From: Lachnospiraceae bacterium UBA3401
Lineage (GTDB): Bacteria > Bacillota > Clostridia > Lachnospirales > Lachnospiraceae
Assembly (NCBI GenBank): GCA_002358575.1
Contig: DEPD01000173.1
Location: 1 to 39,016, forward strand
Direction of reading: 5' to 3'
DNA length: 39,016 nucleotides
Of this stretch, positions 32,189-39,016 are shown piece after piece. Positions within the stretch are counted from its first letter, which is position 1. Every line of letters starts with the position of its first letter. Position numbers and translations under genes: made by a program. The notes below the pieces were generated by a model. That model was not told the origin of the DNA. It was given only the letters and a program-made list of their open reading frames with translations, and did no database searches.

Positions 32189-33976
32189 TTAATTTAAAGA
32201 AATATGCGTTTTGCTAAGTTCTTCCAGCGCTTTTTTGCCCTCAATTACTTTGCTGAGCGCCGATAAATCCGCGCCAGATCGGGCAGCATAGTACTCATAG
32301 CTATTTTTTTTCACACTCACAAGAATATCATGAAAGGCTTTTTCCTTTTCCTGTTCACTTTCCAATTCTGGAAGGTTTGTCGTAAACAGAGAAGCCGCCT
32401 CACTCTGATCCTTCTCCTCCTCAAACATACTAATAATACCCGCAGGATTAAACGTATTTTTTTCAATATCTTCAAACATACGTTTTGCCACCCTGCTATA
32501 CAACTCCACTGTAAAATCCTCCGCGGAGAGATACCCTTTAATTTTGGTGTAGAGCTGCGGATAATCCGTCAGCCACGTCAGCAGCAACCGCTGTGATCTC
32601 TTGGCATTCTCCTCAGGAGTATTCTTGTTTTTGCTCTGTATCCCAGACTTTGGACGCTCTATCTGCACCGCATAACCACCAGCCTTTGCAGCCATATTCA
32701 CCACGAGCTTTCTAAGACTGTCAAAGCCAATATGATATTTCTGCGCTACGGCCTCCAAATAGTTTTCCCGTTCCACATCCTCACCAAAATCGCAAAGCTT
32801 TCTGGCAATCTGACTGTGAAAATTTGTCTTTCCCTCTGGGTCATTTAAGTCAAACTCCCGCTCTAGCATCCGAATTTCAAACAAAAACGCATTCTCTGCA
32901 TTGTCCATGCGCTCCTGAAATGCCGCCTGCCCAAGATTCTTGATAAATTCATCTGGGTCTTTGTACGGTGACATATTGATAATCCTGCCAGACATTCCTG
33001 TATCTCGCAGAATCCGAATCGCGCGAAGCGCTGCTTTCACACCTGCCCCATCACTATCGTACGCCAGCAATACCTCTCGGGTATATTTCTTTATCAGTCC
33101 TGCCTGACCTGGCGTGAATGCCGTTCCAAGTGAAGCCACTGCCTGCGTAAATCCTGCCTGATGCATACTGATTACATCCATATACCCCTCACACAATATT
33201 ATATTCCCAGTCCTGGCAGCGCGCGCATAGTTCATTCCATATAAATTTCTACTTTTGTCAAAGATTTCTGTCTCCGGTGAGTTTAGATATTTGGGACCGT
33301 TCTCCTCACTGTCCATAATACGACCGCCAAACCCTATCACGCGATGGTTGATATCTTGTATTGGAAACATAACCCTGTTCCAAAATTGTGTTGTTGTTCC
33401 CCTGCGCTCATCAATCTTAGCTAATCCCACATCACGAATCAAATCATCAGTAAAGCCCTTTTGATGCAGATAAGCCAACAGCTCCTCTCCTCTTGTCGGC
33501 GCATATCCCAGTCCAAAATTTTTGCAAGTTTCTCCAGAAATCTGACGCTTGTCCAAATATTCCTTTGCTCTGCTGCCCCGCTCACCGCGAAGCATAATAT
33601 AATAAAACTTTGCTGCCTCCTTATTGACCTCAAAAAGTCTCTGTCTGCGGCTTTCACGCCGTTTTGCCTGCTCGGAATACTCTGGCTGTGGAAGCTCTAT
33701 ACCAGCCCTTTCCGCCAGTATTTTCATCGCTTCAGGAAACGTACAATTCTCATACTTCATCACAAATGTAAGCGCATTTCCGCCTTCTCCGCAGCCAAAA
33801 CATTTATAAATCTGCCGTGAGCGATTCACAGAAAAGGAGGGTGTCTTTTCCCCGTGAAAAGGACAACAGCACATATAATTACTGCCTTTTTTCTGCAGTG
33901 ACACATAGCTGGAAATCACATCAACAATATCACTTTTTTGTCTGACTTCCTCGACTAATTCCTCTGGATAATACAT
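32189..33976 (-). CDS. dnaG: DNA primase DnaG
   Basis: The 595-residue enzyme makes RNA primers for replication. The zinc-binding motif is C38-P-F-H41 and C59-F-G-C62. The catalytic RNA-polymerase domain contains the TOPRIM glutamate motif EGYMDVISMHQAG, and the C-terminal helical part binds DnaB. The start MYYPEELVEEV at 33976 fits the family; an upstream in-frame extension overlapping dgt is not plausible. The ribosome site is weak, so translation may be coupled with dgt 31 nt upstream. Confidence 0.95.
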   Translation of the reverse strand: MYYPEELVEEVRQKSDIVDVISSYVSLQKKGSNYMCCCPFHGEKTPSFSVNRSRQIYKCFGCGEGGNALTFVMKYENCTFPEAMKILAERAGIELPQPEYSEQAKRRESRRQRLFEVNKEAAKFYYIMLRGERGSRAKEYLDKRQISGETCKNFGLGYAPTRGEELLAYLHQKGFTDDLIRDVGLAKIDERRGTTTQFWNRVMFPIQDINHRVIGFGGRIMDSEENGPKYLNSPETEIFDKSRNLYGMNYARAARTGNIILCEGYMDVISMHQAGFTQAVASLGTAFTPGQAGLIKKYTREVLLAYDSDGAGVKAALRAIRILRDTGMSGRIINMSPYKDPDEFIKNLGQAAFQERMDNAENAFLFEIRMLEREFDLNDPEGKTNFHSQIARKLCDFGEDVERENYLEAVAQKYHIGFDSLRKLVVNMAAKAGGYAVQIERPKSGIQSKNKNTPEENAKRSQRLLLTWLTDYPQLYTKIKGYLSAEDFTVELYSRVAKRMFEDIEKNTFNPAGIISMFEEEKDQSEAASLFTTNLPELESEQEKEKAFHDILVSVKKNSYEYYAARSGADLSALSKVIEGKKALEELSKTHISLN

Positions 33977-34007
33977 CCATATCCAACTCTCTTTCTTTTT
34001 CGCAATT

Positions 34008-35015
34008 CTAATATCCCATCCAAAACTTAGGGATATACAATTCTTCATACAAGGAAATCGCAAAGCGGTCTGTCATAGAGCTAATATAATCACATACCAC
34101 CTTTTCCCGCGGCTCTCCCTGAAATCCCAATTCCACAAAAAATTTAGGCAGTGCATCTGTATGTCTCATGTAGTATTCGTACAAAGTCTTAACCAGTGAA
34201 ACCGCTTTGTCCTCCTCACACTTTGCCACCGGATTACGATACACTTTGTCATACATAAACTGTCTTAAGTTGCGCATGCCAAGTTCCACATCATCTGACA
34301 TGCGCACGTCGCTTGTTCCCTTGCTCTGCGTTACAATGTCATGTATAAAATTGTTGAGCCTCTCCCGCGAGCTGTACCCAATAAGCTCACCGATTTCTCT
34401 CGGAATATCCCGCTCCTTTAAAATTCCTGCCCTGACAGCATCATCCATATCGTGATACGTGTACGCAATTTTATCAGAAAAACGCACTACTTTTCCTTCA
34501 AGCGTAGATGGCATACTCGAAGTCTGATGATTCCGCATTCCATCTCGCACTTCCCATGTAAGATTCAATCCCTCCCCATCCTTTTCGAGAAGCTCCACCG
34601 TGCGCACACTCTGTTCATTGTGCCGAAATCCAAAGGGGCAGATTTCATTGAGTGCACGCTCCCCAGCATGTCCAAAAGGCGTATGTCCCAAATCATGCCC
34701 TAAAGCAATTGCCTCAACCAACTCCTCATTTAGTTGAAGCGCCCTTGCAATTGTGCGCGCATTCTGTGACACCTCAAGCGTGTGCGTAAGTCTTGTTCGA
34801 TAATGGTCCCCTTCCGGTGACAAAAAAACCTGTGTCTTATCCTTAAGTCGCCGAAACGATTTAGAATGCAGTATCCTATCTCTGTCTCGCTGAAATACAG
34901 GGCGAATATCACATTCATTCTCCTTGTGTTTTCTGCCCTTTGACCGGATACTGAGTGTGGCAAATGGACTTAAATACTCACTTTCCCACTGTTCAAGGTT
35001 TTCTCGTATTGTCAT
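34008..35015 (-). CDS. dgt: dGTPase-like HD hydrolase
   Basis: The 335-residue protein hydrolyses deoxynucleoside triphosphates to nucleosides. The HD metal ligands are seen in RLTHTLEVSQ and GHDLGHTPFGHAGE, with a conserved SFRRLKDKTQVF near the start and KIAYTYHDMDDA later. It heads the dgt-dnaG-rpoD-trmK-nif3 minus-strand cluster, divergent from the glycerol-1-phosphate dehydrogenase-like gene. No convincing promoter was found in the 236-nt intergenic region for this strand. Confidence 0.94.
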   Translation of the reverse strand: MTIRENLEQWESEYLSPFATLSIRSKGRKHKENECDIRPVFQRDRDRILHSKSFRRLKDKTQVFLSPEGDHYRTRLTHTLEVSQNARTIARALQLNEELVEAIALGHDLGHTPFGHAGERALNEICPFGFRHNEQSVRTVELLEKDGEGLNLTWEVRDGMRNHQTSSMPSTLEGKVVRFSDKIAYTYHDMDDAVRAGILKERDIPREIGELIGYSSRERLNNFIHDIVTQSKGTSDVRMSDDVELGMRNLRQFMYDKVYRNPVAKCEEDKAVSLVKTLYEYYMRHTDALPKFFVELGFQGEPREKVVCDYISSMTDRFAISLYEELYIPKFWMGY

Positions 35016-35159
35016 AATAAACCCCCGCTTTGTGTTTCATTCACAAAATGATTCCATATTTATATATTCCACACAGATTTGGAAATTCCTTTTTTTATCT
35101 ATAATTCTACAAAATTGGTAACTATCATTTACTCTATACCAAGGAACAACCCAACCGCT

Positions 35160-35188
35160 TTGACAAACGCTGCTACATTTTATATAAT
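35160..35188 (+). promoter_or_regulatory. Perfect consensus sigma-A promoter
   Basis: TTGACA (35160-35165) and TATAAT (35183-35188) are separated by exactly 17 nt: both hexamers and the spacer are ideal. It points to the glycerol-1-phosphate dehydrogenase-like gene at 35252, with a leader of about 57 nt holding a small AGCGA/TCGCT hairpin. Confidence 0.92.
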
Positions 35189-35251
35189 AAAGATATCAAT
35201 TTTGAAAGGACAGCGATTTTATTCAGGTCGCTCCAGAAAGGTAATATTAAT

Positions 35252-36319
35252 ATGAGCAAATTTAACGCAAATCACATTGCAATCCCCACAATATTAAAAG
35301 TAGAACCAAATGCATTAAACGAAATTGGCACATCTTTGAGCGAATGCAATTTTCAGAAAATAGTTATTTACTTTGGAAATGGACTGATTGATATGTTTGG
35401 CCGCAAAGTATTAGACTCTCTGCGGGAATCCAATATTGAAGTGCTTGAATACTGTGAGCTGGATACTGTCAACATTGATGATATCATCAAACTGGCATTC
35501 GGGTTGCCAAACGCTACGCAGGCTGTCATTGGCCTTGGCGGCGGCAAAGTGATTGATGCTGCCAAGTACATTGGCTTTCTGCGCAAACTGCCCTTTATCA
35601 GTGTTCCCACATCGGCTTCCAGCGACGGGTTTTCCAGTGCCAGCGCTTCCCTAATCGTCAATGGGCGCAGAAATTCTGTTCCTGCGCGTCTAGCATTTGG
35701 CATTATCGCGGACACTGCTGTCATCAAAAGCGCACCAGAAAAATTCCTGTACTCTGGCATTGGCGACATGGTATCCAAAATTACTGCGCTGTACGACTGG
35801 AAGTTTGAAGAAACGCACGGAGTCACACAAGTCAATGACTTTGCCCTTATGATTGCCAAAAAAGCAGTGAATAGCTTTGTACGCACACCGTTTGACAGCA
35901 TTCAGGACAATCTATTTTTAAAGGAACTTCTTGACTCTCTTGCCATGAGTGGTATCGCAAATGAGATTGCAGGCAGCAGCGCACCCACAAGCGGAAGTGA
36001 ACATCTCATCTCACACGCCTTGGATAAAATGCTAGAGGCACCACAATTGCATGGTATTCAAGTTGGTATCGCAACTTATCTTATGAGTAAAGTACAAGAG
36101 CACCGCTTCGAGCGCATAAACACAGTCTTCAGAAATACTGGATTTTGGAACTATGTTGCAACTCTCAATCTCAATGTGGAAGACTATATCAAGGCAATCG
36201 ATCTTGCGCCTTCCATCAAACCATTCCGTTATACCTATCTTCATGAGAAGCAATACCGCGAACTTGCCAAAGAAATACTTGTTGAGGATACTATACTAAA
36301 AACCGTTTTTCATTTATAA
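35252..36319 (+). CDS. Glycerol-1-phosphate dehydrogenase-like (AraM/EgsA family)
   Basis: The 355-residue protein is an NAD(P)-dependent dehydrogenase of the iron-containing alcohol dehydrogenase superfamily. A GGGKVIDAAK nucleotide loop (96-105) precedes SVPTSASSDG (117-126). The likely metal ligands are Asp172 (GIGDMVSK), His251 (GSEHLISHA) and His267 (LHGIQVG), typical of sn-glycerol-1-phosphate dehydrogenases. Such enzymes make glycerol-1-phosphate from DHAP, although the substrate here is inferred. AGAAAGG lies about 9 nt upstream of the ATG. The broken GH43 gene starts 18 nt downstream. Confidence 0.85.
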   Translation: MSKFNANHIAIPTILKVEPNALNEIGTSLSECNFQKIVIYFGNGLIDMFGRKVLDSLRESNIEVLEYCELDTVNIDDIIKLAFGLPNATQAVIGLGGGKVIDAAKYIGFLRKLPFISVPTSASSDGFSSASASLIVNGRRNSVPARLAFGIIADTAVIKSAPEKFLYSGIGDMVSKITALYDWKFEETHGVTQVNDFALMIAKKAVNSFVRTPFDSIQDNLFLKELLDSLAMSGIANEIAGSSAPTSGSEHLISHALDKMLEAPQLHGIQVGIATYLMSKVQEHRFERINTVFRNTGFWNYVATLNLNVEDYIKAIDLAPSIKPFRYTYLHEKQYRELAKEILVEDTILKTVFHL

Positions 36320-36337
36320 AATAGGAGGCTGATAACA

Positions 36338-37497
36338 ATGCATTATACAAATCCTGTTCTGTCTGGATTTCAGAGTTGAAAACGACTTTTATCTAGTAAC
36401 AAGTAGTTTTGAATACTTTCCTGGAATCCCGCTCTTTCATAGTACAGACCTTATCCACTGGGAACAAATCAACTATGTTCTCAATAGAAACAGCCAGCTT
36501 ACCTTCTCAACAGAAACACCAAACTGCCTGGGAATTTATGCCCCAACAATCCGCTATCACGAAGGAATCTACTACTGTATTGTAACAAATGTAGACAGTC
36601 TCAAAAGCGAAAATTTCTTTGTCTATACTACAGATCCCTATGGAATATGGTCAGAACCTGTCCTGCTTCCCTTTGGCAGCATCGATCCTTCTCTTTTTTT
36701 GATGATGACGGAAAGATATACTACAGCGGCACTGACACAGGCGTCTTTATCGCTGAACTAACCCTATCAAAAAGTACTCTGCCTGATAACACTATACAGA
36801 TTCTCTTTGACAAAACCGGCGAAAAAGTATATGCATGGAATGGCTCTGGCGGAAATAATCCTGAAGGACCACACATATATAAGATAAATGGAATATATTA
36901 TCTTATGCTTGCAGAAGGTGGTACTGAATACTGTCATATGGTTACAATAGCCATAAGTACATCTATATTTGGTCCTTATGAAGCATGTCCACACAATCCA
37001 ATTCTTACTAACCGCAGCACAGAACTTCCCATTAAGGCAGTCGGACATGCTGATATGATTGAAGATCAAAATGGAAACTGGTGGGCAGTCTGTCTCGGTA
37101 TTCGACCTCTTGGATATCCATTATGGATAATATTCCCGAAGGCGGTGAAGCTGGAATTTCAATATATCTAAATTATCAGCATCATTATGAAATAGCAATA
37201 ACTATGCTTATCCAAAAGCGCTGTCTTATTCTCCGACGGCAAGTTGGAAAATTAAAAGCAATAGAAAATATTGTATCCCATAACAGTAATGCAGTTATTT
37301 TACAGCTCACTGGCTCACGCGCAGAATACGCTTTCGCTTACTGTTCTTCAGAACAAGATACCCCTGTGCCAATTGGAGCAGGTGAGACTCAATATCTTAC
37401 CACGGAAGTGGGCGGCTGCTTTACCGGAAATTTTATCGCCATTTACGCTGTGAATACAGATGTTATTTGCAAAAAATTTACTTATACTGTAAAATAG
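36338..37497 (+). pseudogene. Broken GH43 beta-xylosidase/arabinofuranosidase gene
   Basis: GH43 pieces are spread over three frames. The start is intact (AGGAGG, ATG at 36338, NPVLSGF), but about 20 nt appear to be missing just afterward. This would have removed the HPDPS segment with the catalytic-base aspartate and shifts the frame; it resumes at RVENDFYLVTSSFEYFPG. At 36693-36699 a T-run is one base short, shifting from IDPSLF to FDDDGKIYYSG. NPEGPHIYKI with the expected acid glutamate follows. After RPLGYP (about 37120) a larger in-gene deletion joins to the C-terminal beta-sandwich (EAGISIYLNYQHHYEIAI), which runs to the stop at 37497. Function is lost. It lies between an AraM-like gene and a DUF362 gene on one transcript. 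Confidence 0.9.
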
Positions 37498-37527
37498 ATT
37501 TTAAAAAATATAAAAGGAGGCACGCAC

Positions 37528-38394
37528 ATGAAATCAAAAGTTTATTTTTCTAAGACCATCACACCCGAAAAAGTTCTGAAACTATATCAATTGACAGGCA
37601 AACCGCTCGAAGGCAAAGTCGCAATTAAAATTCACTCCGGTGAAGTCGGAAACCAGAATTTTCTGAAACCAGATTTCTGGAAACCTGTTATCGATTTTGT
37701 AGGTGGCACTGTTGTGGAGTGCAATACTGCATATGATGGAAGCCGCAACACCACTGCAAAACACATGAAAACGCTACACGAACATGGCTGGAGCAAATAT
37801 TTTGATGTTGACTTAATGGACGCAGAAGGAGACGACCTAGAGCTTACAATTCCAAACGGTCTAAAAATCAAAAAGAACTTTGTGGGAAAAACTCTTGTCA
37901 ATTATAATTCTTTGCTAGTGCTCTCCCACTTTAAAGGACATCCAATGGGCGGATATGGTGGAGCCATCAAGCAACTTTCTATTGGTATTGCTTCTTCAAC
38001 TGGCAAAGCATATATTCATGGTGTAGGCGACATTAATAATTTCTGGGGTTCCGATCATGATTCCTTTTTGGAATCTATGGCCGACGCTGCATCTAGTATT
38101 GTTGATTACTTCAAAGGAAATATTGTCTACATCAATGTTATGAAAAATATGTCTGTAGACTGTGACTGCTGTGCTGTCGCTGAAGATCCCTGCATGGCGG
38201 ATATTGGCATTTTGGCTTCTCTTGATCCAATTGCAATTGATCAAGCATGTCTCGATCTGGTCTATGCCTCTGATGATCCAGGTAGAGACCATCTTCTTGA
38301 ACGCATTGAATCTAAAAACGGTGTCCATACTATCGAGGCTGCCGCTGCATTAGGCTTTGGCTCTCGCGAGTATGAACTTATTACTGTAGATTAA
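37528..38394 (+). CDS. DUF362 domain-containing protein
   Basis: The 288-residue protein carries the DUF362 core: GKVAIKIHSGEVGNQNFLKP near 29-48, LVLSHFKGHPMGGYGGAIKQLSIG near 128-151, then a metal- or cluster-binding-like DCDCCAVAEDPCMADIG. Related proteins carry Fe-S domains, but no separate 4Fe-4S ferredoxin cysteine pattern is present here. Function is unknown. AGGAGG precedes the ATG by 8-9 nt. It is the last gene of the plus-strand cluster that contains the GH43 pseudogene, and it is followed by a strong terminator. Confidence 0.85.
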   Translation: MKSKVYFSKTITPEKVLKLYQLTGKPLEGKVAIKIHSGEVGNQNFLKPDFWKPVIDFVGGTVVECNTAYDGSRNTTAKHMKTLHEHGWSKYFDVDLMDAEGDDLELTIPNGLKIKKNFVGKTLVNYNSLLVLSHFKGHPMGGYGGAIKQLSIGIASSTGKAYIHGVGDINNFWGSDHDSFLESMADAASSIVDYFKGNIVYINVMKNMSVDCDCCAVAEDPCMADIGILASLDPIAIDQACLDLVYASDDPGRDHLLERIESKNGVHTIEAAAALGFGSREYELITVD

Positions 38395-38398
38395 AGTA

Positions 38399-38438
38399 AT
38401 TGAGTAGGGGAAGTTATCTTCCCCTACTCAATTTTTTT
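38399..38438. terminator. Strong terminator after the DUF362 gene
   Basis: A perfect 15-bp stem (38399-38413/38418-38432, core GAGTAGGGGAAG) closes on a TTAT loop and is followed by T7. It also overlaps the end of the convergent Nudix gene. Its GAGTAGGGGAAG core is shared with the hairpin at 20093. Confidence 0.95.
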
Positions 38439-38964
38439 AGCCATGCGCCCCTTGCATATTTCTAATCTCAAACAGTTTATCCAGAAACCAGTATGGTATC
38501 ATAATTCCCTGCGCCTGCATTGCTAGTGCTTCCTCCTTGTTAACCCATCGAACCGCCTGCACCTCTTCTTCCTGTAAGTGAAGCAAAGCAAGGTCAACTT
38601 CCTGTTCTAGCAGATAATAATCATCAAAACCACGCGCAAAATTAATAGTAAAATTCGGTCTTTTATCAGACAAATCAATCTTTAGTCCAATCTCCTCTGC
38701 CACTTCACGCTCTGCCGCTTGCTGGCTGCTCTCACCCTGTAAAGCAGAACCTGCTGCCGTCAAATCCCACATGTTTGACCAGCCTTCCTTAAAAGGCTGT
38801 CTCTGCTGAATTAACAACTCATTCTTGCTATTAAAAATGCAGATATGAACTACAAGATGATATTCTCCTTCCCTTAATGGGTCTCCTCGCCGATGTACTT
38901 TTCCAGTCTTCACTCTATCTTTTGTATATAAATCCCACAGTTCATTCTCTTCTCTGTCCGCCAT
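38437..38964 (-). CDS. Nudix hydrolase (IDI/YfcD-like)
   Basis: The 175-residue protein has a perfect Nudix box, GSALQGESSQQAAEREVAEE followed by IGL (about 92-114). The N-terminal region (ELWDLYTKDRVKTGKVHRRG, then LVVHICIFNSKNELLIQQR) is typical of IDI/YfcD-like members. The substrate is unknown. AGAAAAG lies 8-10 nt upstream of the ATG. It is the last gene before the right edge; 52 nt upstream are non-coding. Confidence 0.9.
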   Translation of the reverse strand: MADREENELWDLYTKDRVKTGKVHRRGDPLREGEYHLVVHICIFNSKNELLIQQRQPFKEGWSNMWDLTAAGSALQGESSQQAAEREVAEEIGLKIDLSDKRPNFTINFARGFDDYYLLEQEVDLALLHLQEEEVQAVRWVNKEEALAMQAQGIMIPYWFLDKLFEIRNMQGAHG

Positions 38965-39016
38965 AACAATCTTTTCTCCACAACTAGTACGCCGTTTTTT
39001 AATTCCTCATATACCA

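Noticed and set aside
31702..32217. 171-codon plus-strand frame opposite rpoD
   Set aside because: It is a low-complexity Ser-rich mirror of the acidic rpoD segment.

Overview
The window looks like a chromosomal segment from an anaerobic, low-to-mid-GC Bacillota, most likely a Lachnospiraceae-type clostridium. The evidence is a HrcA/CIRCE-type groESL operon, a class A-like RNase P RNA, the macromolecular-synthesis cluster dgt-dnaG-rpoD-trmK-nif3, a glycyl-radical spare part (GrcA), a clostridial pyrB-pyrI pair, a DUF5050 lipid/membrane-anchored protein and a CmpB-type membrane protein. No phage, plasmid, CRISPR or intact insertion sequence was seen. The content is mostly core metabolism and housekeeping, with a few decaying or oddly built loci.

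Layout. 1-296: non-coding, structured, ending in a terminator. 297-1350 (-): grcA and a Crp/Fnr regulator; a perfect palindrome lies exactly at -41.5 of the predicted grcA promoter. 1533-3620 (-): groES-groEL with CIRCE and promoter. 3721-6372 (-): degenerate GGDEF protein and a PHP-HAD fusion phosphatase. 6486-8132 (-): ABC-F ATPase. 8243-10649 (-): an unrecognised 705-residue protein with a small acidic partner. 10793-16374 (-): maf, ppk, ppx and pheA. 16544-18072 (+): DUF5050 protein and CmpB-family membrane protein, meeting head-on a DD-carboxypeptidase/PH-domain pair (-). 19866-21701 (+): a leader region with two terminator-like hairpins, then pyrB and pyrI, which are separated by a long hairpin element. 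21765-23855 (-): two COG0523/CobW-type GTPases. 23948-27117 (-): dCMP deaminase, membrane-anchored trypsin-like protease and L,D-transpeptidase. 27271-27647 (-): rnpB. 27700-35015 (-): nucleoside kinase, nif3, trmK, rpoD, dnaG and dgt. 35160-38394 (+): glycerol-1-phosphate dehydrogenase-like gene with a perfect consensus promoter, a broken GH43 glycosidase and a DUF362 protein. 38437-38964 (-): Nudix hydrolase.

How the genes work together. ppk and ppx make and degrade polyphosphate. pyrB/pyrI form aspartate transcarbamoylase. The CobW pair looks like metal (probably zinc) handling. The L,D-transpeptidase, DD-carboxypeptidase and anchored protease act at the envelope. grcA repairs oxygen-damaged pyruvate formate-lyase and is probably switched by the adjacent Crp/Fnr protein.

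The best leads for something not routinely described are: the Crp/Fnr palindrome at -41.5 of grcA; a leader of pyrBI that resembles UTP-sensitive attenuation although it also looks like a gene remnant; a 40-bp perfectly conserved dispersed repeat found upstream of both the Crp/Fnr gene and pyrB; an 80-nt hairpin between pyrB and pyrI; the PHP-HAD fusion; and the unknown 705-residue/87-residue pair. I did not find a clearly new multi-gene system such as a defence island.
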